From the NCBI RefSeq assembly GCF_005503625.1, contig NZ_SCMX01000014.1:47373-111372 (forward strand): 64,000 nt of DNA, in the 5' to 3' direction. Each line of letters opens with the position of its first letter. Positions within the stretch are counted from its first letter, which is position 1. The stretch comes from Cupriavidus sp. 2SB (GTDB lineage: Bacteria; Pseudomonadota; Gammaproteobacteria; Burkholderiales; Burkholderiaceae). Positions 36,139 through 45,011 of this stretch are shown here, piece by piece. The notes under the pieces are model-generated. The model ran no database searches. It worked only from the letters and a program-made list of their open reading frames with translations, and was not told the DNA's origin. A program made the position numbers and the translations under genes.

Positions 36139-37898
36139 GCGACGGCCCCCCGGCTCGAATGCGGTTCGGGTTCGGCACCGCCCGCCTCGGGCGGCGCGTT
36201 CTGCGCGATGTAGTCATCCTTGGCACCGGGTACGCTGTACGCATAGGCCCAGCGATACACCACGGGCAGATGCGGTCCCCAGTTGCCATGACCGGGCGGC
36301 GTCTCGGCTGTCTGCCATTCGAGCGATGCCGCACGCCACGGATTGGCACCGGCAGGCTCGCCACGCCGCAGGCTCCAGAACAGGTTGAAGACGAACAGCA
36401 ACTGCGCCGCCGCCACGATGAATGCGGCGACGGAGATATACATGTTCATCGTGTGTGCGGACTCGGGGATGAAGCTGTAGTTGTCCCACGCGTAGTAACG
36501 GCGCGGCATGCCGAGCACACCGAGGTAGTGCATCGGAAAGAAAATCGCGTACGTGCCAACGAACGTGACCCAGAAATGGATGCGGCCGAGCGTGTCATTC
36601 AGCATGCGTCCGGTGACTTTCGGATACCAGTGATAGAGCCCGCCAAAGACTACGAGAATCGGTGAGACACCCATCACCATGTGAAAGTGCGCCACCACGA
36701 AGTAGGTGTTAGACAGCGGAATGTCCACGCTGACATTGCCGAGGAACAGTCCGGTCAATCCGCCGATCACGAACGTGCTGATAAACGCGATGGCGAACAG
36801 CATCGGCACCGTGAAATGGATATCGCCCCGCCATAGCGTGATCACCCAGTTGTAGACCTTGATGGCCGTGGGCACGGCAATGATCAGCGTGGTCGTGGCA
36901 AAGAAGAAGCCGAAGTACGGATTCATGCCGCTCACGAACATATGGTGCGCCCACACCACCACGGACAACAGGCCAATCGCTAGGATCGCCCAGACCATGG
37001 TGCGATACCCGAAGATGCTCTTGCGCGAATGCACGCTGACCAGATCGGAGACGATGCCGAACGCCGGCAGCGCCACGATATAGACTTCCGGATGGCCGAA
37101 GAACCAGAACAGGTGCTGGAACAGCAGCGGGCTGCCGCCCTTGTAGTTGAGCTGCTGGCCCATCGACACCACGGCAGGCATGAAGAAGCTCGTACCCAGT
37201 GTCTTGTCCAGCAACATCATCACGCCCGACACGAACAGCGCCGGAAACGCCAGCAGCGCAAGGATCGTCGCCATGAAGATGCCCCAAACCGACAGCGGCA
37301 TGCGCAACAAGGTCATGCCTTCGGTACGCGCCTGCAACACCGTGGTCACATAGTTCAGGCCACCCATCGTGGCTGCGACGATAAAGATCACCAGCGACGC
37401 GAGCATCATGATGATGCCCCAGTCATGCCCCGGCGTGCCGGGCAGGATCGACTGCGGCGGATACAGCGTCCAGCCCGCGCCTGTTGGCCCACCCGGTACG
37501 AAGAAGCTCGCCAGCAACACGATGACGGACAGGAAGTAGACCCAGAAACTCAGCATGTTGAGGAACGGGAACACCATGTCTCGCGCGCCCACCATCAGCG
37601 GGATCAGGTAGTTGCCGAAGCCGCCGAGGAACAACGCCGTGAGCAGGTAGATCACCATGATCATCCCGTGCATCGTCACGTACTGGTAATAGCGGTTGGC
37701 GTCGATGAAATCGAACTTGCCCGGAAAGCCGAGCTGCATGCGCATGAGATTCGACAGCAGCACGCCCACCAGCCCCACGAAGATGGCCACCAGCGTGTAC
37801 TGCACCGCAATCACCTTGTGGTCCTGGCTCCAGATATAGCGCGTCCAGAAACTCTGCGGACCGTGATCATGGTGGGTATCGTGATCGGCGTAGGCCAT
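36135..37898 (-). CDS. coxN: cytochrome c oxidase subunit I (heme-copper catalytic subunit)
   Basis: 587 residues, 12 membrane helices. Cofactor ligands are intact: the low-spin heme His in QYVTMHGMIM, the CuB His and cross-linked Tyr in FFGHPEVYIVALPAFG, the two CuB His in VVWAHHMFVSGM, and the heme His pair in FVVAHFHMVMG. The Glu in HPEV marks an A1-type oxidase; the D-channel loop GNYLIPLMVGARDMVFP is present. It reduces O2 to water and pumps protons in the inner membrane. ATG 37898 is supported by AGGAGGG. Its start is 13 nt from the subunit II stop, and its stop overlaps the next gene. Confidence 0.95.
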   Translation of the reverse strand: MAYADHDTHHDHGPQSFWTRYIWSQDHKVIAVQYTLVAIFVGLVGVLLSNLMRMQLGFPGKFDFIDANRYYQYVTMHGMIMVIYLLTALFLGGFGNYLIPLMVGARDMVFPFLNMLSFWVYFLSVIVLLASFFVPGGPTGAGWTLYPPQSILPGTPGHDWGIIMMLASLVIFIVAATMGGLNYVTTVLQARTEGMTLLRMPLSVWGIFMATILALLAFPALFVSGVMMLLDKTLGTSFFMPAVVSMGQQLNYKGGSPLLFQHLFWFFGHPEVYIVALPAFGIVSDLVSVHSRKSIFGYRTMVWAILAIGLLSVVVWAHHMFVSGMNPYFGFFFATTTLIIAVPTAIKVYNWVITLWRGDIHFTVPMLFAIAFISTFVIGGLTGLFLGNVSVDIPLSNTYFVVAHFHMVMGVSPILVVFGGLYHWYPKVTGRMLNDTLGRIHFWVTFVGTYAIFFPMHYLGVLGMPRRYYAWDNYSFIPESAHTMNMYISVAAFIVAAAQLLFVFNLFWSLRRGEPAGANPWRAASLEWQTAETPPGHGNWGPHLPVVYRWAYAYSVPGAKDDYIAQNAPPEAGGAEPEPHSSRGAVA

Positions 37899-37911
37899 CG
37901 TTTCCCTCCTG

Positions 37912-39060
37912 CTATTTCCCCGCCTGCGAACCCGCAGCGCCACCCAGAGAGCGGATGTACGCGGACAGCGCCGCAACCTCGGCATCGGTGATGGGCACCT
38001 TCGGCATCACGGGGCCGAAGCCCTTCACGATGCGTGCGGCTGGATCGGCAATCTCCGTGTGCAGGAACGCATCGTCCACACTGGCGCTGCTGCCATTCGT
38101 GAAGGTCTGCGTGCTGCCGTAAAGCCCTTTCCACGATGGCCCCACACCCGGCGTGCCGTCGACGCTGTGGCACGCCACGCATCCCTTGCTCTGCGCCAGC
38201 GCGCGTCCCTGTTCGGCCACGCTGCCCGCTGCGGCGGTGCCCGGCGATGCAGCTACCGGTTGCGCGGCCTTCGCCATCGCCATGGCAAACGTCTGCTGCT
38301 TCGCGAGCCACGCGTCGAATGCTGCGCCGTCCTCCACCACCATATGCCCGCGCATGTTGTAGTGCCCCACGCCGCATAGCTGCGCACAGAGGATGTCGTA
38401 TCGTCCGGCCACCGTGGGCGTGAACCAGAAGGAGGTGACCATGCCCGGCACCATGTTCATCCGTGCACGGATCGGCGGCACATAGAAATCGTGCAGCACA
38501 TCCTTCGAACGCAGCAGCACCTTGACGGGGCGGTTCAGCGGCAGATGCACTTCGGGACCCACGATGATCACATCGTCCTGCCCGTTCGGATCGTCGGGAT
38601 TCACGCCCAGCGGATTGGTGCCGTTGACGAACCGCGCATCGCTGGTGCCCAACTGCCCGCCCCTTCCCGGAAAGCGGAACGCCCACTGCCATTGCGATCC
38701 CACCACCTCCACAACCATGGCATCGCGTGGTGGTCTCACATAGTCCGCATACACGACCAGGCCCGGTGCCAGCAGCGCCATGATGCCTACCGCTGTCAGA
38801 CCGATCAGCCACAGTTCGAGCTTGCGGTTCTCCGGCTCATAGTGCGCGCGATGGCCGTCGCGATGGCGGTAGCGCCAGACGATCCATCCGATGAACAGGT
38901 TGATGACGACGAAGAAGATTCCCGTGATGACGAGAGTAATGGTCAGCGTGTCGTCCATCTGCTTCCAGTTGGACGCGAGGGGCGTGGCCCACCACGGGCT
39001 CAAGAAATGGAAGAGCACCGAGGCGACCACCATTACGACGAGTGCGATGGCAATGGCCAT
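37912..39060 (-). CDS. coxM: cytochrome c oxidase subunit II fused to a cytochrome c domain (caa3-type)
   Basis: 382 residues. Three hydrophobic stretches occur in the first 108 residues: the N-terminal one (about 1-20) and two typical subunit II helices (about 38-62 and 83-105). A periplasmic cupredoxin domain carries the CuA ligands His190, Cys225, Cys229, His233 and Met236 (CAQLCGVGHYNM). After an Ala-rich linker, a class I cytochrome c domain has CVACH (about 294-298) and a likely Met ligand in VMPKVPITDAEVAALSAYI. The fused cytochrome accepts electrons directly. ATG 39060 is preferred: GGGGAGG lies 6 nt upstream, while the GTG two codons earlier is too close. It heads the cox operon; a perfect inverted repeat lies 50 bp upstream. 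Confidence 0.93.
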   Translation of the reverse strand: MAIAIALVVMVVASVLFHFLSPWWATPLASNWKQMDDTLTITLVITGIFFVVINLFIGWIVWRYRHRDGHRAHYEPENRKLELWLIGLTAVGIMALLAPGLVVYADYVRPPRDAMVVEVVGSQWQWAFRFPGRGGQLGTSDARFVNGTNPLGVNPDDPNGQDDVIIVGPEVHLPLNRPVKVLLRSKDVLHDFYVPPIRARMNMVPGMVTSFWFTPTVAGRYDILCAQLCGVGHYNMRGHMVVEDGAAFDAWLAKQQTFAMAMAKAAQPVAASPGTAAAGSVAEQGRALAQSKGCVACHSVDGTPGVGPSWKGLYGSTQTFTNGSSASVDDAFLHTEIADPAARIVKGFGPVMPKVPITDAEVAALSAYIRSLGGAAGSQAGK

Positions 39061-39109
39061 GTCCACCCTCCCCGCTCACGCGCGCGGACCATGCGTGCGT
39101 CCGCTGAGG

Positions 39110-39129
39110 CACGTGCCAAACGGCACGTG
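39110..39129 (-). promoter_or_regulatory. candidate operator upstream of the cox operon
   Basis: CACGTGCC (39110-39117) and GGCACGTG (39122-39129) form a perfect 8-bp inverted repeat with an AAAC centre, 50 bp upstream of coxM. Each arm itself contains the CACGTG palindrome. Its position fits a regulator site or a leader hairpin. Confidence 0.45.
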
Positions 39130-39290
39130 AGATAAGACTAGTGCATTGGCTCAGGTCACGGCAAGACAACATGGCCGGCACGCCGTGCGGCGGCGCGCAC
39201 GCGATGCATTGCAACAAAAATGGCGGAGGGGCATTGCGTGCCCGCCCGCCATTTGCGCCCGACGCGATGTCGAACTGCTATCGCATGTCA

Positions 39291-39794
39291 CTAATGCGAG
39301 ACATCGCGCGACTCCAGCTTCCAGTAGCAGAAGCCGATGGCCATCCCGAAGATGATGTGGCTCGCCACCGTGTGCCAGCCACGCAACTGCACGAACCACG
39401 GGAAGGCGGCCGTCATGACGTAGAAGTTGAACAGGTAGACCACCACGCCGAATACAGCACCCACTAGCAGCGACATCCCCAGGCTGGAATCGAGCTGGAA
39501 CGGGGCGATGATCATTGCCAGGATCATGCCGAGGACGGCACCCAGCGCGAAGTGGATGATCAACGCCGCAGCGGTGGTGCCAATGCTGAACATCGACGTC
39601 TGCAAGACGTCCTGTCCCATCACGATGGCGGCGATGATGCGCGTCATCCCCCACGGGTGGCCGTCGGACATCATCGTGGACCAGAACAATTCCATCAGCA
39701 ACAGCAACGCGCCAGCCACCACGCCGGATACCGCCGCCGCCGACCAATCCGGCAATCGGCGCACGTAATGGTGCGAATGCATGTGAAGTTCCAT
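39291..39794 (-). CDS. small multi-spanning membrane protein of unknown function
   Basis: 167 residues with about four to five membrane segments: SAAAVSGVVAGALLLLMELFW, TTAALIIHFALGAVLGMILAMII, GMSLLVGAVFGVVVYLFNFYVM and VASHIIFGMAIGFCYW. The N-terminus is His-rich (MELHMHSHHYVRR). It resembles short proteins sometimes annotated as sodium:proline symporter fragments, but it is far too short for a symporter. ATG 39794 has AAGGAG upstream. It lies 230 bp before coxM on the same strand; similar genes are often near cytochrome oxidase clusters (from memory, not checked). Function not known. Confidence 0.7.
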   Translation of the reverse strand: MELHMHSHHYVRRLPDWSAAAVSGVVAGALLLLMELFWSTMMSDGHPWGMTRIIAAIVMGQDVLQTSMFSIGTTAAALIIHFALGAVLGMILAMIIAPFQLDSSLGMSLLVGAVFGVVVYLFNFYVMTAAFPWFVQLRGWHTVASHIIFGMAIGFCYWKLESRDVSH

Positions 39795-39997
39795 AGCGCT
39801 TCTCCTTCCACCCGGGCCGCCAATGGCCCCCATGCGTCCAGCATAGGACACCTGCGGAGCCAGTCAGCAACTGCACAGTCTGCACTGCAGCATGGAAGCG
39901 CGTGCCAGGTATCGCCGGAGATACTTGCGGTGACGCGGCGATATGTCAGATCTTGATCCAATTCAAACAGCGCGGGAGAACCCTGATGCGCGCGGCC

Positions 39998-40024
39998 TTG
40001 TATTCGCCACACACTGCCTATACT
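39998..40024 (+). promoter_or_regulatory. possible promoter for the 60-residue membrane protein gene
   Basis: A good -10 box TATACT (40019-40024) is preceded by TTGTAT (39998-40003) with a short 15-bp spacer. It lies 30 bp upstream of the ATG at 40054. Confidence 0.3.
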
Positions 40025-40053
40025 GGAAATACCAAGCAAGACAGGAGACCGCC

Positions 40054-40236
40054 ATGTTTCATCTGCAGGCGCACGATCTTGTATTTCTGATCCCCATGGC
40101 ACTCGTCGGACTACTGGCGATGGGGGCGATTCCAGTGGCCGCCAAAGCCCTGCGCATCAGTTGCCGCTGTGCGGGCGTCATCATCGGCGTATTGATGGGT
40201 GTGCTGGTACTCGAAGCGATACCGCTGCTGATCTAG
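40054..40236 (+). CDS. small membrane protein, two predicted TM segments
   Basis: 60 residues: MFHLQAHDLVFLIPMALVGL starts a first hydrophobic segment (about 8-30), followed by a short basic turn with two Cys (ALRISCRCAG) and a second segment (VIIGVLMGVLVLEAIPLLI). ACAGGAGACCGCC before the ATG is a very good Shine-Dalgarno and a TATACT box lies upstream, which together support a real gene despite its size. It is divergent from the small membrane protein near the cox operon and is followed 31 nt later by another tiny membrane-protein frame. Not recognised; function unknown. Confidence 0.6.
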   Translation: MFHLQAHDLVFLIPMALVGLLAMGAIPVAAKALRISCRCAGVIIGVLMGVLVLEAIPLLI

Positions 40237-40267
40237 CACCCTTCGAGAGAGAGAGAAGGGGGGCGTC

Positions 40268-40432
40268 ATGTCCCTGACCATGCTCGCCGCCGCGATGGCG
40301 GCGCTGCTGCTGATCACTATTGCGTCAGCGCTGTGGCGCTGCTCGCATCCGTATCGCATGCGATACCGCCGCTGCGAGACGGCGCGCCGACGCACGGAGC
40401 CGTGCCGACGCGCACCCAGGCGCCATACGTAA
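40268..40432 (+). CDS. putative tiny membrane protein with Arg/Cys-rich tail
   Basis: 54 residues. One hydrophobic segment (TMLAAAMAALLLITIASALW) is followed by a strongly basic tail with several Cys and Arg (RMRYRRCETARRRTEP). AAGGGGGG lies about 5 nt upstream of the ATG. It starts 31 nt after the preceding small membrane gene, in the same direction, and stops 1 nt before the rubredoxin gene that converges on it. The Arg-rich tail could also be the result of reading GC-rich non-coding DNA, so this is a tentative gene. Confidence 0.35.
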   Translation: MSLTMLAAAMAALLLITIASALWRCSHPYRMRYRRCETARRRTEPCRRAPRRHT

Positions 40433-40433
40433 C

Positions 40434-40637
40434 TCAGAACTCGACCATCGAGAAGTCACCCTTGCTGACGTCGCATTCGGGGCAACGCCAGTCTTCGGGA
40501 ATGTCTTCCCAGCGCGTGCCGGGGGCGATACCGTCCTCGGGCCAGCCCTGTTCCTCGTCGTACACCCATCCGCAGATCAGGCAAACCCAGGTCTTGTAGG
40601 CAATCGCTTCCTGTTCCAACACTCGCTCCCAAGTCAT
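40434..40637 (-). CDS. rubredoxin-like protein
   Basis: 67 residues. It has the two iron-binding CxxC knuckles [13 protein letters not shown] and [12 protein letters not shown], with the aromatic residues (Trp, Tyr, Phe) of the rubredoxin core. The first 15 residues ([15 protein letters not shown]) form a short extension before the fold. It should carry one Fe(Cys)4 centre and transfer single electrons, for example to a hydroxylase or in oxidative stress defence; the partner is not in this window. No good Shine-Dalgarno precedes the ATG. It lies 105 nt downstream of the giant DUF748 gene, with a hairpin between. Confidence 0.9.
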   Translation of the reverse strand: MTWERVLEQEAIAYKTWVCLICGWVYDEEQGWPEDGIAPGTRWEDIPEDWRCPECDVSKGDFSMVEF

Positions 40638-40688
40638 AGATAAAAAGGGTGGATTTCAATCCGGGGCGAATGATACGCGGTTTCGACG

Positions 40689-40732
40689 GCGCGGCGCGGC
40701 GCGGCGTTCGAAGCTTTCATTCAAACGCCGCG
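40689..40732. repeat. GCGCG-rich short tandem repeat and hairpin between DUF748 and rubredoxin genes
   Basis: The unit GCGCG/GCGGC is repeated about three times at 40689-40706, merging into a hairpin with arms GCGGCGTT (40701-40708) and AACGCCGC (40724-40731). No T-run follows, so termination is not assured. Confidence 0.4.
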
Positions 40733-40742
40733 GCCATTCCGA

Positions 40743-43700
40743 TTACTGGCGGATCGAGAAATCCACGCGATTGGGCGAGCCTTTGTCCTTGATGCCTTCG
40801 GCCGTCAGCTTGGGCGCTGTCAGGAAGAGTTTCGCATCGGGCACCTTGCCATCACGCTCCAACGACTGCTTGACGGCCAGCGCGCGCTGCTCCGCTAGCG
40901 CACGCAATCCGGCGTCGGTGACCGGCGCATTCTGCAGCAGCAGTTTCTCCATCTCGGCCGGCGGCAACGACTTGTTCAGGCCAATGAAATTGGTCGGCTT
41001 CTTGAACGACTCGCGCTTGTACACGACTTCGAGATACTTCGGGTACTCCTGCTTCGATACCGTCACGCGCGCGCTCTGTTCGCCGCCCTCGCCTTCTTCG
41101 GCCTGGTTGCCTTCCTGTGCGGTGCGACGCAGTTCGCGCTCCTTGGCCTGGGCCACGCGTTGATCGAGCCAGACACGGCGCGCACCGTCCGCATCGGTAG
41201 CGGGATCGATACGTCCGCTGATTTCCAGCCGCAGCGATGGTCGATCGTTAAGCGCCTTGCCAACGGTCTCGATCTTCTTGCGCGCCTCATCGTTGAGCGT
41301 CGATGAACCCGGCGCGAACTCGATATAGCCCAGCTCCTCACCACTGCCGCCAAACGCGGAAGCAATCAGCGAGAACGGTGACGTGATCGCCTTGGTCAGC
41401 AGATTCACGATCACGCGCATGATCACCCCGCCGATGCTGAACTCGGGGTCGGACAACGATCCCGATACCGGCAGGTTGATGTCGATGACACCATTGCGAT
41501 CCTTGAGCAGCGACACCGCCAGCAGCACCGGCAGCTTCACCGCGTCAGGGCTGTCGGTCTTCTCACCAAACGTCAGTTGGTCCAGATACAGGTGGTTGCG
41601 TGCATCGAGCTTTCCATTCTCGATCTTGTACGCCACATCCACGGTCAGCTTGCCCTTGGTAATGGGGTAGCCCGCATACTTGGCCGCATACGGCGTCAAG
41701 CGTGTCAGCTCCACGCCGGCCGCCTTGGCGGCAATGTCGAGATAGAGCTGCTCGCCCAGCGGATTGAGCTTGCCGCTGATCGTGACCGGCGCATCGTCGT
41801 CAAGCCGGCCATCGAGCGCGAGATCCGCAGGCGTGGGATCTCCCGTTGACACCTTCGACACCGACCCCTTCATATCGGTCAGGTTCGCCGAGTAGTTCGG
41901 CTTGACGAAGAAGTCCGAGAAATTGATGTTGCCCTTGTTGATCGACACCCCACCCAACCGGATCTGCGGCTTCGGCCCCGTCGATGCCTGTGCCGGCGCC
42001 GCCTTTGCCGCGCTGGCGGCTGGGGGCGCCGAGGCCGGGTTGGCCTGCGTCAGGCTGGTGGACGGAGCGGCCTCGCCCTTCTCCGCACCACCGGCCATCA
42101 CGTCCTGCAGGTTCAGCCGCCCGTTGGCATTGAGGATCACGCGCGCGTAGAAATCGGACAGCGCCACATTGTTGATGCCAATCTGCATGGGCCCTTTCGT
42201 CTCATCCATGCCGAAGTCGATACCGGTCACGGAGAGCGAGCGCCAGCGCAGGAAATCCTCGCCCGAGATGCGGTCCACGGTGCGCACGTTGCCCGCCTGC
42301 GCATTGCCGTTGAAGCGCACCACCATCGGCTTGCCGGCCGGCAGGTGATAAGCGAGCTTGCCCTTGAGCGACATCGTGCCGCTGCGCAGCGCCGCATTGA
42401 AACGGTCAGCCATGTAGGGCTGCATCGGCGCGAGGTCGAGGTCGCGCACATCGAGCTGGAGTTGCGCACCGGGGCCAGTCGGCATGACCTGCCCATCGAT
42501 ATTCATCACGCCCTTGCGGCCACTTTCGGCATGCAGCTTCACCGGCAAGGGACTGGGTGACAGCGGCCACGTGACGGCTCCCGTGGTGAGGCCGATATTG
42601 CGGAACTGATGGATGACCGGTCTGCCGTTGTTAGCGCCAGCAGGCTCGTAGTCCGCCAGACGCGCTGCGCCGCCATCGACGGCAACCTTGCCGATGCGCA
42701 CCTTCCACACCGGCGCCTCGGCCTTTCCATTGGCAACCCGTGCGGGCTGGGCGGCCACGCGCTTCTGCGCCGAAACATCCTCCGCAGACTCCTTGGCCCA
42801 GATCCGCGCCATCTCCAGCAACTGTCCGCGATGATCGCGTGTGGCGGATATCTGCGGCTGAGTCAATGCCACCTGCCCGGCTTCGAAACTCTGTTTGGCA
42901 AGATCGAAATTGATATCGTCCAATACCAGCTTGTCTGCGCGGAGCAGCGGCAGATTGGCGCCTTCCGTATCGGCGGCACGGCTCCCGCGCGCAATACGCG
43001 CGGTGCGGACGTTCCGGCCTGAGTTTGCCGGTTTCGCCACCGCAGCCTTGCCATCCGTACCCGCCGAAGCCGGCAGCACAACGGACTCGCGCGTGGCGAC
43101 GTACACCGGCGACAGTTCCAGCCGAGATTTCTGCAGCGTGAACTGGAACACGGGCTGGGTCCACGCCATCGCGTAGTGCAGTTCGGCATTGATGCCGGTC
43201 TCACCAAACTGGCTCTGCAGTTCGCGCGGCCACCATGCCGAGAACCCCTGCGGTCGCAGTCCCGCCGTTTCCAGCGTGCCGGTCAGCGTGCCGGCCTTGA
43301 GCGCCAGTTCGCCGGTGTGCTTGAGCGTCTGGCCGTTGGCGATGGTGATATTGGCGTCGAGTTTCGCAGGCTTGTCTCCTGCACTGGCCAGATTGGCCAC
43401 CTCGACATTGACCGGGCCGATATCGAGCTTGCCCGGCCCTGATGGCGCCAGTTCGTCGACAAACCCAAGTTTCGCTTCCTTGAGCGTGACGCGATCCACG
43501 GCATACGACCACGGCACCTCCTCTGCCTTCGGCGGCGCCTGCACGCCTGCGGCGGCGGGTGCGGAGGCGGGTGCGGGTGCGCTTGCCGCCGAGGCAACCT
43601 TCGTCTCTGCATTGGCAGTGGTCACAGGCGCGGCATCCGGCAGGAACGCGGTTGCCAGGTTCAGCGACCCATCTGCCCGCCGGGCGGCCTGCAAACCGAG

Positions 43701-44699
43701 TCCCTCCAGGTCGATGCTCTTGATATGCGCCTTGTGCGCAAGCGGTTCGATGCGGCCGATATCGACAACCAACCGCCCGGCCTTGACCAGCGGCGCGCCG
43801 GCATGCGTCTGCACATCGGCCTCGCGCAGCGTGATGGTGCCGGCGACGAACAGGTCCTGCTTGTCCTTGTCCTGCCGGAAGCCGATATTCAGGCGCGTGC
43901 CCACCAGCCCGCCCTTGACCTCGGCATCCTTGAGCTTTGGCGCGAACGCCGTGTACTTCGCCACCTCCAGGCCATCGAGGTTGACGTTGAGGTTGGTTTC
44001 GCGCGTATCCGCAAATGGCTGCGCCGTCCCGTTCAACGCCAGTGGCGTACCGTTAATCTTCGCGAACAGCGTCGGCAGCGTGTTGATCGTGGTGTCGTGC
44101 GGCAGGTTCGACAGAAACGGCAACGTCAGCGTGAAATTCTCCACGCGCTGCACGGTATCGAGCCGCTTGTCCTCATACAGGAAGCTGGTATTGGTGACCG
44201 CGATATTGCTGACCGAGAATTTCGCGGGCTTGCTGTCCGCCGGCTTCGGCGGCTGCGCGGCGAATCGATCCTGGATATCGGCAAAACTCATGCGCCCGTT
44301 GGCGTCGCGCACCACATGCACCGACAGCCGGTCTACATGCAGCGTATTGACCACAGGCGCCAGATGCCAGATGGAGGCCGCCGAGGTATCGGCCTCGACC
44401 TGCCCAAGCGTCAGCATCGGCGTCTTGCCGTCCGGCTCGAAAATGGTCAGGTCATTCAGCGTGGCGGCCAGCTTGAACGGCTGCACATGCGCGCCGCCCA
44501 GCGTCACCTTGCGGCCCAGGGCCTCGGTCGCCTGTTTTTCGACCAGGTACTTGATCAGCGGCGGCCCGCCGAAATAGCCGGCCAGCCCGAAAAGCGCCAG
44601 CGCCGCCGCCACGCCGCCCACCACGCGCACCGCCACGCGCCTGCGTGGCGTGGCCATGGCCGCGCCTGACGCAGCCTGGATGGAATCCTTGAAAGCCAT
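40743..44699 (-). CDS. large AsmA-like (DUF748) envelope protein with OmpA-like C-terminal region
   Basis: 1318 residues. One N-terminal membrane anchor (about 22-50: VRVVGGVAAALALFGLAGYFG) is followed by a very long beta-rich periplasmic region of DUF748/AsmA type, with repeated elements such as KVTLGGAHVQPFKLAATLNDLTI, FSVSNIAVTNTSFLYED, IRLGGVSINKGNINFSDFF and YPITKGKLTVDVAYKIENGKLDARNHL. The C-terminal 190 residues look like an OmpA-like domain (IEFAPGSSTLNDEARKKIETVG) split by a Glu/Gln-rich insertion (about 95 residues) and resumed at LRALAEQRALAVKQSL. AsmA-like proteins take part in lipid transport between membranes (family knowledge). The start fits the anchor; it is divergent from an MFS gene. 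Confidence 0.85.
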   Translation of the reverse strand: MAFKDSIQAASGAAMATPRRRVAVRVVGGVAAALALFGLAGYFGGPPLIKYLVEKQATEALGRKVTLGGAHVQPFKLAATLNDLTIFEPDGKTPMLTLGQVEADTSAASIWHLAPVVNTLHVDRLSVHVVRDANGRMSFADIQDRFAAQPPKPADSKPAKFSVSNIAVTNTSFLYEDKRLDTVQRVENFTLTLPFLSNLPHDTTINTLPTLFAKINGTPLALNGTAQPFADTRETNLNVNLDGLEVAKYTAFAPKLKDAEVKGGLVGTRLNIGFRQDKDKQDLFVAGTITLREADVQTHAGAPLVKAGRLVVDIGRIEPLAHKAHIKSIDLEGLGLQAARRADGSLNLATAFLPDAAPVTTANAETKVASAASAPAPASAPAAAGVQAPPKAEEVPWSYAVDRVTLKEAKLGFVDELAPSGPGKLDIGPVNVEVANLASAGDKPAKLDANITIANGQTLKHTGELALKAGTLTGTLETAGLRPQGFSAWWPRELQSQFGETGINAELHYAMAWTQPVFQFTLQKSRLELSPVYVATRESVVLPASAGTDGKAAVAKPANSGRNVRTARIARGSRAADTEGANLPLLRADKLVLDDINFDLAKQSFEAGQVALTQPQISATRDHRGQLLEMARIWAKESAEDVSAQKRVAAQPARVANGKAEAPVWKVRIGKVAVDGGAARLADYEPAGANNGRPVIHQFRNIGLTTGAVTWPLSPSPLPVKLHAESGRKGVMNIDGQVMPTGPGAQLQLDVRDLDLAPMQPYMADRFNAALRSGTMSLKGKLAYHLPAGKPMVVRFNGNAQAGNVRTVDRISGEDFLRWRSLSVTGIDFGMDETKGPMQIGINNVALSDFYARVILNANGRLNLQDVMAGGAEKGEAAPSTSLTQANPASAPPAASAAKAAPAQASTGPKPQIRLGGVSINKGNINFSDFFVKPNYSANLTDMKGSVSKVSTGDPTPADLALDGRLDDDAPVTISGKLNPLGEQLYLDIAAKAAGVELTRLTPYAAKYAGYPITKGKLTVDVAYKIENGKLDARNHLYLDQLTFGEKTDSPDAVKLPVLLAVSLLKDRNGVIDINLPVSGSLSDPEFSIGGVIMRVIVNLLTKAITSPFSLIASAFGGSGEELGYIEFAPGSSTLNDEARKKIETVGKALNDRPSLRLEISGRIDPATDADGARRVWLDQRVAQAKERELRRTAQEGNQAEEGEGGEQSARVTVSKQEYPKYLEVVYKRESFKKPTNFIGLNKSLPPAEMEKLLLQNAPVTDAGLRALAEQRALAVKQSLERDGKVPDAKLFLTAPKLTAEGIKDKGSPNRVDFSIRQ

Positions 44700-45011
44700 G
44701 TCACCTCAGTTAGTCTGACCCCACGCCGCACTCGTTTCGGACGCTGTGTGCCCCGGATTTCACTTGCTTTTGTATTATGGAGACGGATTATGGCAGCCCA
44801 AAGGGCGATTTAGTATCTGGTTGCGGAAAATCGAAGTAATGGGAAATGCCAATCTGGTATCTTTACGCCTTTGCGAAGCGTACCGTCGTGCCCGCCAGCT
44901 ATCCGCCGGCCCGGTTCGCCAAGTTCGTGCTGTCACCCTTCGGCCGTCTTCCTCCACGTTATCCGTGTTGCGCGCTTCGCATGTGAAGTCAATATCCATG
45001 CGAGTCATTTC
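44700..45011. other. divergent intergenic region between the DUF748 and MHS transporter genes
   Basis: 312 bp. The part near 44760-44860 is relatively AT-rich and has a repeated GGTATCT/AGTATCT element (near 44812 and 44856), but no clear promoter boxes or palindrome were found. Short open frames here are not gene-like. Confidence 0.3.
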
